Positions 1 through 5,895 of a DNA stretch of 8,796 nt are shown piece after piece; position 1 is the first letter of the stretch, and each line of letters begins with the position of its first letter. The stretch lies in NCBI GenBank assembly GCA_022801475.1, contig JAAWSH010000252.1, positions 1 to 8,796 on the forward strand, given 5' to 3'. The notes below the pieces were generated by a model, which was not told the DNA's origin, made no database searches, and saw nothing but the letters and a program-made list of their open reading frames with translations. The stretch is from Acutalibacter sp. (lineage in GTDB: Bacteria > Bacillota > Clostridia > Oscillospirales > Acutalibacteraceae). The position numbers were made by a program, and so were the translations under genes.

Positions 1-407
1 ATAATCTCATCTTCCACGCCATACCGGCTTACATAACCAGCTATCCAGTCGTCTGCTTCACAATCTATGGTTTCTTTATAGGCTATTCCTAAATAATAAA
101 GAGAAGCATACACCCAAGGCAATTGGGAATAAGGATTATCTTCTTCCGAAACATATTGATAATCAACCCGGTTGGATTTATACCCAGCATATATTTTATT
201 ACGAGGATTTTCATGTTCTCCATCAAACAAAACCGCAACATGTGTAGGCTTTGTGTACCGGAAAATCTTCAAAAGCGCCCCCACAAATCCTAAAACACCC
301 CAAATACCTATTCCATTAGCATCCTTTATCCTGGCAGGCATTCCAAAGAACATCTGAAATAGCAGATTACTGCCATCCACTAAAAGAATTCGTCGCTTCT
401 CACTCAT
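1..407 (-). CDS. 5'-3' exonuclease (FEN/PIN-like), N-terminal part, runs off left edge
   Basis: Reading leftward from ATG at 407, 135 codons are open to the window edge without a stop. The protein starts MSEKRRILLVDGSNLLFQMF and has the layout of the 5'-3' exonuclease domain shared by DNA polymerase I and stand-alone YpcP/ExoIX-type nucleases: an acidic first strand (D11 in LLVDGSN), a second acidic strand (D62 in VLFDGE), the basic YKSNR motif (residues 76-80) on the substrate-binding side, and EADDW (117-121) supplying metal ligands. The family removes 5' flaps and RNA primers using two metal ions. The start is 5 bases beyond the mnmE stop, with only a weak GGGA-type site ahead of it, so translation is probably coupled to mnmE. 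The C-terminal half is outside the window, so a stand-alone exonuclease and a full PolA cannot be strictly told apart; the N-terminus looks more like the stand-alone type. Confidence 0.85.
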   Translation of the reverse strand, partial: MSEKRRILLVDGSNLLFQMFFGMPARIKDANGIGIWGVLGFVGALLKIFRYTKPTHVAVLFDGEHENPRNKIYAGYKSNRVDYQYVSEEDNPYSQLPWVYASLYYLGIAYKETIDCEADDWIAGYVSRYGVEDEI

Positions 408-412
408 ATCAA

Positions 413-1780
413 TTATTTTCCCACACAGAACTGCTCAAAAACCTGATCCACAATTTCCTCCGAAACCCTTTTTCCCGTCAGTTCATAGAGAGCAGCCAAG
501 GCATCTTCCACACAGACCGTTACCGCATCTAAAGTCATTCCTCCACTCAAAGCGCTTTCCCCTTCCATCAGGCTCTCAACGGCTCGCTGAACTGCCTTTC
601 TCTGTCGTTCTGTAAACAACTCTCCATGATCTGGATCAAAGTCCTTTTCATCTAAAAGTGTCTCCAAGGCCTTACCCAGTTCCTCTATCCCCTGGCCCTC
701 TCCAGCGGAAATCACTACAACCTGGCTAAAACGAGCATATATCTTTTCTAAATCAATCTTATGCTCCAAATCTGTTTTATTAACTACAGCCAGTGCGGGG
801 TAGCCCCTTAGACGCTCCATTAAGGCAATATCTTCTGCCTCTAATTCACAGGACCCATCAAATACAGCCAACACTAACTGAGCGGAAGAAATCCGCTCCC
901 GAGCAGCCGCCACCCCAATCTCTTCCACTGGGTCCTCTGTCTCACGCAAACCAGCAGTATCCGCAAGAATCAAGGGAATTCCCGCCAACATCACCGTTTC
1001 CTCCACCACATCCCGGGTAGTACCTGGATACTCTGTAACAATGGAACGCTGACAGCCTGCTAAAAGGTTCATCAAAGTTGATTTTCCCACATTCGGCCGC
1101 CCAGCAATCACTGTACGAAGTCCCTCTCGATAAGTTCGCCCTTGTTCAAAACCTTTTAACAGCTTTTCCAAATTTGCCCGGCAACCCGCCAATGAAGAGG
1201 CCAACTCTTCCTCTGCCAGTTCCTCCACATCTTCCTCAGGAAAATCTGCCCATGCAGCCAGATGTGCCCCCAATTGGCCCAGTGTAAAAGCGATTTCATC
1301 AACTTTTTTTGTTAATGCCCCACTGCTGGCCGCTTCCGCCATACGTGCCGCCTGGCGTCCACTAGCATGGATCATCTCCATTACAGACTCCGCCTGAGCC
1401 AGATCCATTTTTCCATTTAAAAAAGCCCGCTTAGTAAATTCCCCAGGCCCAGCCGGCTGTGCACCAGCAAAAAGCACCTCCTGTAAAACTCGACGAGTAA
1501 TATACAGTCCTCCATGACAGGAAAGTTCTACTACATCCTCACCCGTATAGCTTCTTGGAGCGACAAAAACCGTGGCCACACAATCATCCAACTTATCCCC
1601 AGAAGAGGAATGCACCCACCCAAAGGCACAAGTGTAGCCATCCATTAAGCAGAGCTTCTTTCCCCTTATAGCAGAAAAAACCCTGTCCCCCACCTGCCGG
1701 GCCTCTGGACCTGATATACGAACTACACCAATTCCCCCCGGAGCCTGGCCGGTAGAAATAGCCGCAATGGTACTACTCAC
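413..1780 (-). CDS. mnmE: tRNA uridine-5-carboxymethylaminomethyl modification GTPase MnmE
   Basis: A complete 455-residue protein of normal family length. MnmE with MnmG installs the (carboxymethyl)aminomethyl group on U34 of certain tRNAs, using a methylene-THF-derived carbon, in the cytoplasm. The N-terminal folate-binding and dimerisation domain (about 1-118) starts with the typical STIAAISTGQAPGGIGVVRI pattern. A helical domain encloses the G domain, which has G1 GRPNVGKST (227-235), G2 GTTRD (253-257), G3 DTAG (274-277), G4 NKTD (334-337) and G5 SAG (358-360). The C-terminus is FCVGK, the conservative form of the CIGK motif whose Cys is needed for modification. The start is GTG at 1780, supported by AGGAGG at 1788-1793 with 7-base spacing. 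The exonuclease gene follows after 5 bases. mnmG, the usual partner in this neighbourhood, is not seen here. A terminator upstream implies that mnmE has its own promoter. Confidence 0.97.
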   Translation of the reverse strand: MSSTIAAISTGQAPGGIGVVRISGPEARQVGDRVFSAIRGKKLCLMDGYTCAFGWVHSSSGDKLDDCVATVFVAPRSYTGEDVVELSCHGGLYITRRVLQEVLFAGAQPAGPGEFTKRAFLNGKMDLAQAESVMEMIHASGRQAARMAEAASSGALTKKVDEIAFTLGQLGAHLAAWADFPEEDVEELAEEELASSLAGCRANLEKLLKGFEQGRTYREGLRTVIAGRPNVGKSTLMNLLAGCQRSIVTEYPGTTRDVVEETVMLAGIPLILADTAGLRETEDPVEEIGVAAARERISSAQLVLAVFDGSCELEAEDIALMERLRGYPALAVVNKTDLEHKIDLEKIYARFSQVVVISAGEGQGIEELGKALETLLDEKDFDPDHGELFTERQRKAVQRAVESLMEGESALSGGMTLDAVTVCVEDALAALYELTGKRVSEEIVDQVFEQFCVGK

Positions 1781-1818
1781 AAAAAATCCTCCTACAACAA
1801 TAGTATATATAAATTATC

Positions 1819-1848
1819 ATACTAAAAACTATTAAATAATTGTACCAA
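1819..1848 (-). promoter_or_regulatory. Possible mnmE promoter
   Basis: In the AT-rich gap before mnmE, the minus strand reads TTGGTA (1848-1843), an 18-base spacer, then TAGTAT (1824-1819), followed directly by GATAAT. Both hexamers are imperfect and the whole gap is AT-rich, so chance matches are likely. A promoter is expected here because the jag terminator lies just upstream. The exact boxes are a guess. Confidence 0.3.
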
Positions 1849-1923
1849 CAATCAAATCTATCACTAATATACTTATGATGATAATCCATTCAATTCAAAA
1901 TACTCAAATCATAGAATGCAGTC

Positions 1924-1960
1924 AAAAAAGAAAAGCGGGACTGCACAAAGCCGCCCCGCT
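1924..1960 (-). terminator. Rho-independent terminator after jag
   Basis: On the minus strand, AGCGGG (1960-1955) pairs with CCCGCT (1939-1934) across a 15-base loop. It is followed by TTTTCTTTTTT down to about 1924. It starts 8 bases after the jag stop codon and would end the rpmH-to-jag transcript before mnmE. Confidence 0.85.
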
Positions 1961-1967
1961 AAAAATC

Positions 1968-2927
1968 TCACTTTTTTGCTTCAATTTTCCCGTAAATCGG
2001 CGCACCGGGATCATCTGCCTTTGGGCCCTCAGCACGCGGAGCCGCATTAGACTGACTGCCCTTTTGGGGCCGGCTGCCCCGGCGGTCCCGGTCATAACCC
2101 CGGTTATTATAACCGCCTCTACCGCCGCCCCGACGATTCCGGAACTGAGAGCGCTCGCCGCCCTCCGGCCCAATCACCACATGCCTGCCCTGGTTTTCGC
2201 CTTCGCTCCAGGACTTAGCTCCTTCCACAGTTTGAACCGCTGTATGGATAATTCTCCGCTCATAGGGATTCATCGGCTCCAAAGAAGCATTACGGCCAGT
2301 CTTTACCGCCCGGTAAGCCATCTTCCTGCCCAAAGCCTCCAAAGTCTCCTTACGCTTCTCCCTATAATTCCCTACGTCAAGCGTTAGACGGAAATAGGAG
2401 CCATCTGTATGGTTGGCTACCAAAGAAGCCAGATATTGCAGGGCGTCCAGGGTCTCGCCCCGGTGACCAATTACAAAGCCAATATCTTCACCGCCCAAAG
2501 TAAGAGCTGCTCCGGACTCCATTTCCTTTATACTAACCGTTGCATCATGCAGACCCATACAACCTAATACCTGCTTTAGATAATCCGCCGCTTTCTGCGC
2601 AAGATCTTCTCCCCCGCTAGAGGGCACAGCAGCCGGCTTTGCCTCCTCCACAGGCTTTGACACAGGAATGGCTTTAGGAGCCAGATTCTTTGGAACAGGC
2701 TGCTCCAAAACCTTTACCGGAGCAGGAGCTGGTATAGAAGGTGCTTCCTCCACCTCAATATAAGCCCGCACTTTAGCTGGCCGGCCTCCAAAAAGCCCAA
2801 GAGTCTTTTTCTGAGGCATCTCTAAAACTTCACACCCAGCGTCAATGGTATCCACGCCCAATTGTCTGCAAGCGTTTGCGAAAGCAACTTCTACGCTTTC
2901 ACCTGTGGCTACGGCCTCTTTAATCAT
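1968..2927 (-). CDS. jag: Jag/KhpB-type RNA-binding protein (SpoIIIJ-associated)
   Basis: A 319-residue protein with the Jag/EloR/KhpB layout. The Jag-N domain (about 1-60) contains the KKTLGLFG motif (40-47). A Pro/Ala/Lys-rich linker runs from about 61 to 108. A KH domain follows with the GxxG loop GHRG (154-157) leading into LDALQYL. An R3H domain comes next, with R224 and H228 in ERRIIH. The family binds RNA and, with KhpA, influences cell elongation and division; it is nearly always next to yidC. The start at 2927 is fixed by AAAGGAGG with 7-base spacing. Unusually, the R3H domain is followed by an Arg/Gly/Asn/Tyr-rich tail (about 260-290: RRGGGRGG, NNRGYDRDRRG), an RGG-box-like, probably disordered extension that may add RNA affinity. 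The terminator just downstream makes jag the last gene of this transcript. Confidence 0.95.
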   Translation of the reverse strand: MIKEAVATGESVEVAFANACRQLGVDTIDAGCEVLEMPQKKTLGLFGGRPAKVRAYIEVEEAPSIPAPAPVKVLEQPVPKNLAPKAIPVSKPVEEAKPAAVPSSGGEDLAQKAADYLKQVLGCMGLHDATVSIKEMESGAALTLGGEDIGFVIGHRGETLDALQYLASLVANHTDGSYFRLTLDVGNYREKRKETLEALGRKMAYRAVKTGRNASLEPMNPYERRIIHTAVQTVEGAKSWSEGENQGRHVVIGPEGGERSQFRNRRGGGRGGYNNRGYDRDRRGSRPQKGSQSNAAPRAEGPKADDPGAPIYGKIEAKK

Positions 2928-2948
2928 GGTTATTCCTCCTTTATAGAG

Positions 2949-2979
2949 AGCGCGCCCTTATTCACCACAAAGGCGCGCT
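2949..2979 (-). other. GC-rich hairpin between yidC and jag
   Basis: AGCGCGCC (2949-2956) and GGCGCGCT (2972-2979) form a perfect 8-bp inverted repeat around a 15-base loop, in the 84-base gap after the yidC stop. On the minus-strand transcript it is followed by CTCTAT and the jag Shine-Dalgarno, not by a U-run, so it does not look like an ordinary intrinsic terminator. It could protect or separate the yidC 3' end, or affect jag translation. Confidence 0.6.
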
Positions 2980-3011
2980 AAAAATCAAAATATTTTTAAT
3001 TGGCACAAAAC

Positions 3012-4082
3012 TTACTTCTTACTACCCATATAATTGGCCGTATCACCAGAACCAGACTTTTTCTTTTTTTGTGTCTGTTTCTGCTGCTTCTGCACTGCTT
3101 TTTCAGCCTTTTGCTGGGGCACATGGCTTAACTTTTCCGCAATCATCCTCTGCTGGGCCGCGCTCAAAGGGCTAACATTCGCCTCTGCCAGTTCCAGGGC
3201 AACCGCTCTTCGAGCTTCCGCCATAGAGGCCATCTGGTCATTACTAAAGTATTTGTTCATAATGATTGTCTGCAAAAAGCTTGCCAGCAAAGAAATGATA
3301 TTATACATACCCACAGCCGCTGGCATGATAAATGCCCAGTACACGCTAATGAGTGGGAAAACATACATCATCACCTTTGTGCAGCCCTTTCCCGCACCCT
3401 GGGGAGCTCCATTCATCTTACTAGTATAGAACTGAAATCCAAAGCTCAATACAAGAGACAGCACGGGAATCATCCAAAGGAAGGTCCAAAAACTAGACTC
3501 CTGGGGAGAAGCTAACATATCCAGACCCATAAACCGGAAACCCTTGGAAAAGAATTCAATACGCGCCAGGTCATCCTGGGAAAACATGGTCAGGTTGTCC
3601 TTCAGAACATCAAAATGGCGGATAATTTGCAGTTCTGTATACATCCCCATACCACTGCTGGAACCAATACCCGGAATCTTCATAATATAATCCGTGGCCT
3701 TTGCCACAGTCTCACTGGCAATATGCAGAGTATTGGAAAGAGGCATAATTACACTATAGAAAATACCCAGCATAATGGGAAAGGGAATCAAGGTAGTCAG
3801 ACACCCGGAACCAGGGTTAACCCCTTCCTTTTCATAGAGCTTCATCAGCTCCTCATTATATTTCTGCTGATTATTCGCGTATCGCTTTTGCAGTTCCTGC
3901 TGCTTGCCAGTCAGCTTGGTCTGAGCGGACATACTGCGCTGCTGCTTGACGGACATAGGGAACATAGCCGCCTTGAGAATAAGGGTAAACAAAACAATTG
4001 CTACGCCGTAGTTCCGGAAGATCGTATACAAAAACCATAACAAATAGCCTAATATGCTGCCAAAAAAATTAAAAATTCCCAT
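3012..4082 (-). CDS. yidC: YidC/Oxa1-family membrane protein insertase
   Basis: A 356-residue membrane protein that inserts and folds proteins in the cytoplasmic membrane, alone or with SecYEG. Hydrophobic segments lie near residues 4-22, 26-43, 95-115, 197-219 and 237-275. Between the second and third is the charged cytoplasmic helical hairpin (about 44-90: KQQRSMSAQTKL, QELQKRYANNQQKY). The conserved NPGSGCLTTLIPFPIMLGIF stretch precedes the third. The groove position usually held by arginine in the family is lysine here (K37 in TLILKAAMFP). The C-terminus is lysine-rich (about 325-343), as in many Gram-positive YidC proteins, where such tails contact ribosomes. No lipobox is seen; the protein begins directly with a membrane segment. 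The ATG at 4082 has only a distant AAGGG. yidD and rnpA lie upstream and jag downstream, the usual order. Confidence 0.95.
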   Translation of the reverse strand: MGIFNFFGSILGYLLWFLYTIFRNYGVAIVLFTLILKAAMFPMSVKQQRSMSAQTKLTGKQQELQKRYANNQQKYNEELMKLYEKEGVNPGSGCLTTLIPFPIMLGIFYSVIMPLSNTLHIASETVAKATDYIMKIPGIGSSSGMGMYTELQIIRHFDVLKDNLTMFSQDDLARIEFFSKGFRFMGLDMLASPQESSFWTFLWMIPVLSLVLSFGFQFYTSKMNGAPQGAGKGCTKVMMYVFPLISVYWAFIMPAAVGMYNIISLLASFLQTIIMNKYFSNDQMASMAEARRAVALELAEANVSPLSAAQQRMIAEKLSHVPQQKAEKAVQKQQKQTQKKKKSGSGDTANYMGSKK

Positions 4083-4142
4083 TCGGTGTTATTAACCCTT
4101 CTTTACTCTTTCATAAGGTAGTAAGGCTTTTTCTCGCGGAAT

Positions 4143-4283
4143 TCATATTATATTGAATAATACAGAGTAGCCTCCACGTCTAAAATCTTTTAGAAGCTTT
4201 TGAATATCCACAGTCTCTTCTACTGAACCGGCCATTCTTATCTGCCAAGACAAAAACTTACTAAAAACCAAAGCCTTTTCCAT
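4143..4283 (-). CDS. Doubtful 46-codon ORF between yidD and yidC
   Basis: An ATG at 4283 opens 46 codons ending in TGA at 4143-4145 (MEKALVFSKFLSWQIRM..., ending ...GYSVLFNII). It lies on the same strand as its neighbours and fills much of an otherwise empty 246-base gap in the operon. I recognise no family. Against it, there is no Shine-Dalgarno, and the bases just before the ATG form a small hairpin (GTGCT/AGCAC, 4284-4299). It could be a small membrane-associated peptide, a degraded gene or chance. A TATAAT at 4147-4152 overlaps its end. Confidence 0.2.
   Translation of the reverse strand: MEKALVFSKFLSWQIRMAGSVEETVDIQKLLKDFRRGGYSVLFNII
4147..4152 (-). promoter_or_regulatory. Possible -10 box upstream of yidC
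   Basis: The minus strand has a perfect TATAAT 65 bases before the yidC start. No convincing -35 lies 16-19 bases upstream and there is no TG extension, so an internal promoter is only possible. Confidence 0.2.
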
Positions 4284-4328
4284 GTGCTTAACGTAGCACG
4301 GTTTTCAAAACTCTTTCTCAAAAGCCCG

Positions 4329-4553
4329 CTAATGTTCCTTTTTTTCCGGCACCGGATCATACCCGCCCCGGCCCCAAGGGTTACAGCGCAATATTCTCCA
4401 CACAGTCAAAGCCATACCCTTTAAAGCTCCAAAACGCTGGATTGCTTCTAGCCCATATTGGGAACAGGTGGGAATAAACTTACAAGAGGGCTGTGTATGC
4501 GGCGAAATATGATTTCTATAAAATTTGATCAGCCATATTAAAATGAACTTCAT
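4329..4553 (-). CDS. yidD: YidD membrane protein insertion efficiency factor
   Basis: A 74-residue protein, about the usual family size. It has the family signatures [16 protein letters not shown] (residues 23-38) and [14 protein letters not shown] (about 56-69), with the conserved cysteines. The N-terminal [18 protein letters not shown] is an amphipathic, membrane-associating segment. The family is known to help YidC-dependent insertion at the inner face of the membrane. The start codon overlaps the rnpA stop in an ATGA junction (4550-4553), so the two genes are probably translationally coupled. It is followed by 246 bases without a confident gene before yidC. Confidence 0.97.
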   Translation of the reverse strand: MKFILIWLIKFYRNHISPHTQPSCKFIPTCSQYGLEAIQRFGALKGMALTVWRILRCNPWGRGGYDPVPEKKEH

Positions 4554-4909
4554 TTGCTCTTAGGTTTTTCCGCCCCATTCCACAAACCAGCGGCTTTCAG
4601 CTGCCGCCCCAAATGGGCCTGCACCTCTGTACTTTTTACAAAAGGCGTACGACCCCTGGCCACAAAAACCAGATCATAGCCAGTGTGAATCTCTGGGGCC
4701 AGCTGTCGGAAAGCTTCACGAATGACGCGCCGGGCGCGGTTGCGCTGCACAGCATTACCAATCTTCTTACTGGTGGTAATGCCTACCCGCAGGACCCGCT
4801 GCCGGTTTTTCAGCACATAAACCACCACTACTGGAGAAACATGGCTCTTTCCCCGGGAATAGACCCGACGAAAATCATTGTTTCTGCAAAGCGAAATCAT
4901 CTTGTCCAA
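4550..4909 (-). CDS. rnpA: Ribonuclease P protein component
   Basis: A 119-residue small basic protein that binds the RNase P RNA and assists 5' maturation of tRNA precursors. The N-terminal [13 protein letters not shown] motif, the central [20 protein letters not shown] (the RNR signature) and VIREAFRQL are typical. The start is ambiguous. TTG at 4909 has AGGAAGG about 10 bases upstream; an in-frame ATG at 4900, giving [12 protein letters not shown], has no well-placed ribosome binding site. I chose TTG because of the spacing. The ATGA overlap with yidD points to co-translation. Normally rnpA follows rpmH closely; here 422 bases of palindrome-rich noncoding DNA separate them. Confidence 0.95.
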   Translation of the reverse strand: MDKMISLCRNNDFRRVYSRGKSHVSPVVVVYVLKNRQRVLRVGITTSKKIGNAVQRNRARRVIREAFRQLAPEIHTGYDLVFVARGRTPFVKSTEVQAHLGRQLKAAGLWNGAEKPKSK

Positions 4910-4956
4910 AAACAGCCCGCCTTCCTCTTTCCCGGGGCCCTTTTAAAATATAACAA

Positions 4957-5146
4957 ATAAAGGCCACAACAAGAGCCTGTTTCAAAAACCAGAAAACGCT
5001 GCCTTTTTTCTCAACAAAAACGGGATATTCGCGTGAAGCATCCAAGAAATACGGAAGTATTTCTCAAAGGTTGTTCTGAAATACCACGCACTTGGAAAAG
5101 ATCCAGCATTTCCTCGGTTTTAAAACAGCCTCCCGGTGGCCTTTAT
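4957..5146. repeat. 190-bp imperfect palindrome between rpmH and rnpA, MITE-like
   Basis: The two ends are perfect 11-bp inverted copies, ATAAAGGCCAC (4957-4967) and GTGGCCTTTAT (5136-5146). Further in, the arms stay alike: CTGTTTCAAAAACC (4977-4990) against the complement of GGTTTTAAAACAG (5116-5128), then GAAAACGCTG against GGAAATGCTG on the other arm. The middle is a perfect hairpin, AGAAATAC-GGAA-GTATTTCT (5045-5064), within about 3 bases of the exact centre. There is no ORF of note inside. TA dinucleotides occur at both ends (4958-4959 and 5144-5145), which fits either a TA target site or the arm sequence. The likely readings are a miniature inverted-repeat element without a transposase, or a long structured RNA within the rpmH-rnpA transcript. 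Confidence 0.65.
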
Positions 5147-5154
5147 AGTCGACA

Positions 5155-5179
5155 CACTTGAAAAATAACTTTTCAAGTG
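5155..5179. repeat. Perfect 10-bp hairpin after the palindrome
   Basis: CACTTGAAAA (5155-5164) and TTTTCAAGTG (5170-5179) are perfect inverted copies around the 5-base loop ATAAC. It has a stable-hairpin shape but no U-run on either strand after the stem, so terminator activity is doubtful. It lies between the two palindromic blocks of the rpmH-rnpA spacer. Confidence 0.6.
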
Positions 5180-5315
5180 GCAGGCAGAGTTTTAAAAACC
5201 CCACCCGCGTAATGGCTTTGTTCAAAAATAAAACCATTACGACTCATGCAGTTAAGAGACCCTTTACCATACAAAAGTTTCTTAACCATAAGCGCCGGAT
5301 AAAACTGCACCCGCC
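5179..5315. repeat. Second imperfect palindrome next to rpmH
   Basis: The ends resemble each other as inverted copies: GGCAGGCAGAGTTTTAA (5179-5195) against the complement of 5299-5315, GGCGGGTGCAGTTTTAT, sharing the AGTTTTA core. Inside are two further perfect inverted repeats: CGTAATGG (5208-5215) with CCATTACG (5234-5241), and GTTAAGA (5251-5257) with TCTTAAC (5280-5286). TGCAGTT (5247-5253) can alternatively pair with AACTGCA (5303-5309). It starts 17 bases after the rpmH stop in transcript direction. It may be a second miniature element or a folded 3' region; no coding capacity is seen. Confidence 0.45.
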
Positions 5316-5331
5316 AAAATAAAAGGCAAAT

Positions 5332-5466
5332 TTAATAAGAGAGGCGGGCCCTGCCCTTTGCCCGGCGGCGCGCCAAAACCTTGCGTCCGTTTCTGTCAGA
5401 CATGCGCTTCCGGAAGCCGTGCTCCTTTTTTCTGTGGAGCTTCTTCGGCTGATAGGTTCTCAGCAT
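5332..5466 (-). CDS. rpmH: 50S ribosomal protein L34
   Basis: A 44-residue, very basic protein with the complete L34 pattern: [20 protein letters not shown], then [19 protein letters not shown] and the ending ARLSY. L34 is a small protein of the large ribosomal subunit. The ATG at 5466 has AAAGGAGGG with 7-base spacing, and the stop is TAA at 5332-5334. A consensus promoter lies 41-70 bases upstream, so rpmH is the first gene of the leftward operon. Length and sequence are ordinary; only the long spacer to rnpA is unusual. Confidence 0.98.
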   Translation of the reverse strand: MLRTYQPKKLHRKKEHGFRKRMSDRNGRKVLARRRAKGRARLSY

Positions 5467-5506
5467 AGAAAGTCCCTCCTTTCGGACTAATCCCTTGCAA
5501 TTAAGA

Positions 5507-5536
5507 ATTATACCTTACCAAGGGGCCTTATGTCAA
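5507..5536 (-). promoter_or_regulatory. rpmH promoter, consensus sigma-A type
   Basis: On the minus strand, a perfect -35 TTGACA (5536-5531) is followed by an 18-base spacer and a perfect -10 TATAAT (5512-5507). Transcription should start near 5500, giving a leader of about 34 bases. The spacer holds short mirrored AAGG/CCTT repeats. This is the strongest promoter in the window and probably drives rpmH, rnpA, yidD, yidC and jag. Confidence 0.92.
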
Positions 5537-5576
5537 CAGAAAAATTTCAGGAATTCAACAAATACATATATAACGT

Positions 5577-5604
5577 GGAAAAGGGGTGGCGCCTATGCCA
5601 CCCC
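5577..5604 (-). terminator. Terminator overlapping the padR 3' end
   Basis: On the minus strand, GGGGTGGC (5604-5597) and GCCACCCC (5590-5583) form a perfect 8-bp stem with the loop ATAGGC, followed by TTTTCC. The left arm and loop contain the last PadR codons and its TAG stop. It separates the membrane protein/PadR operon from the rpmH promoter. Confidence 0.8.
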
Positions 5605-5895
5605 CAGCTCCTCCACGGCTTTTTTCAGGGCCCGCCACTGGTCTAACAACGCTCCATAAGCCTGACGTCCTTCAGTTGTCAGCCGGTAATACTTTCTAGC
5701 CGGACCTCCAGAAACCTCTCCCCTGTAAATCTCCGTCCAGCCCGACCTGCACAGTCCCCGCAGCAGGGCGTAGATAGCGCTCTCCTGGGTATCGGGAAAG
5801 GCACTGTGCAAAAGAGAGAGCATTTCATAACCATACCGGTCCTGTACGATCAAGAGGTGAAGCATGCACAGCTCCATCAGCTCCTTTTTCAGCAT
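5593..5895 (-). CDS. PadR-family transcriptional regulator
   Basis: A 100-residue winged-helix protein of the PadR family. The pattern MLKKELMELCMLHLLIVQDR followed by YGYEML, SAIYALLRGLCRSGW, and then GGPARKYYRLTTEGRQ (the wing) is diagnostic. A short C-terminal helix (about 80-98) would serve dimerisation. PadR proteins usually repress their own operon and a nearby membrane-protein or transporter gene. The start at 5895 overlaps the upstream membrane protein gene by 7 bases (ATGCTGA), so the two are probably translationally coupled. The site ahead of the ATG is G-rich (GGGGGTGGGG) rather than a normal Shine-Dalgarno, which also suggests coupling. Gene order is membrane protein first and regulator second. 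Its ligand or signal is unknown. Confidence 0.92.
   Translation of the reverse strand: MLKKELMELCMLHLLIVQDRYGYEMLSLLHSAFPDTQESAIYALLRGLCRSGWTEIYRGEVSGGPARKYYRLTTEGRQAYGALLDQWRALKKAVEELGVA

Noticed and set aside
1875..2387. 170-codon plus-strand frame over jag and the gap beside it
   Set aside because: It runs antisense across the jag coding region and its terminator, has no ribosome binding site, and its protein looks like no family; jag on the other strand is certain.
4204..4212. ATATCCACA, one mismatch from a DnaA box, between yidD and yidC
   Set aside because: It is isolated, over 2.5 kb from dnaA, and single near-matches are expected by chance in this AT content.
4613..4960. 115-codon plus-strand frame opposite rnpA
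   Set aside because: It is antisense to a certain gene, has no ribosome binding site and no recognisable domain.
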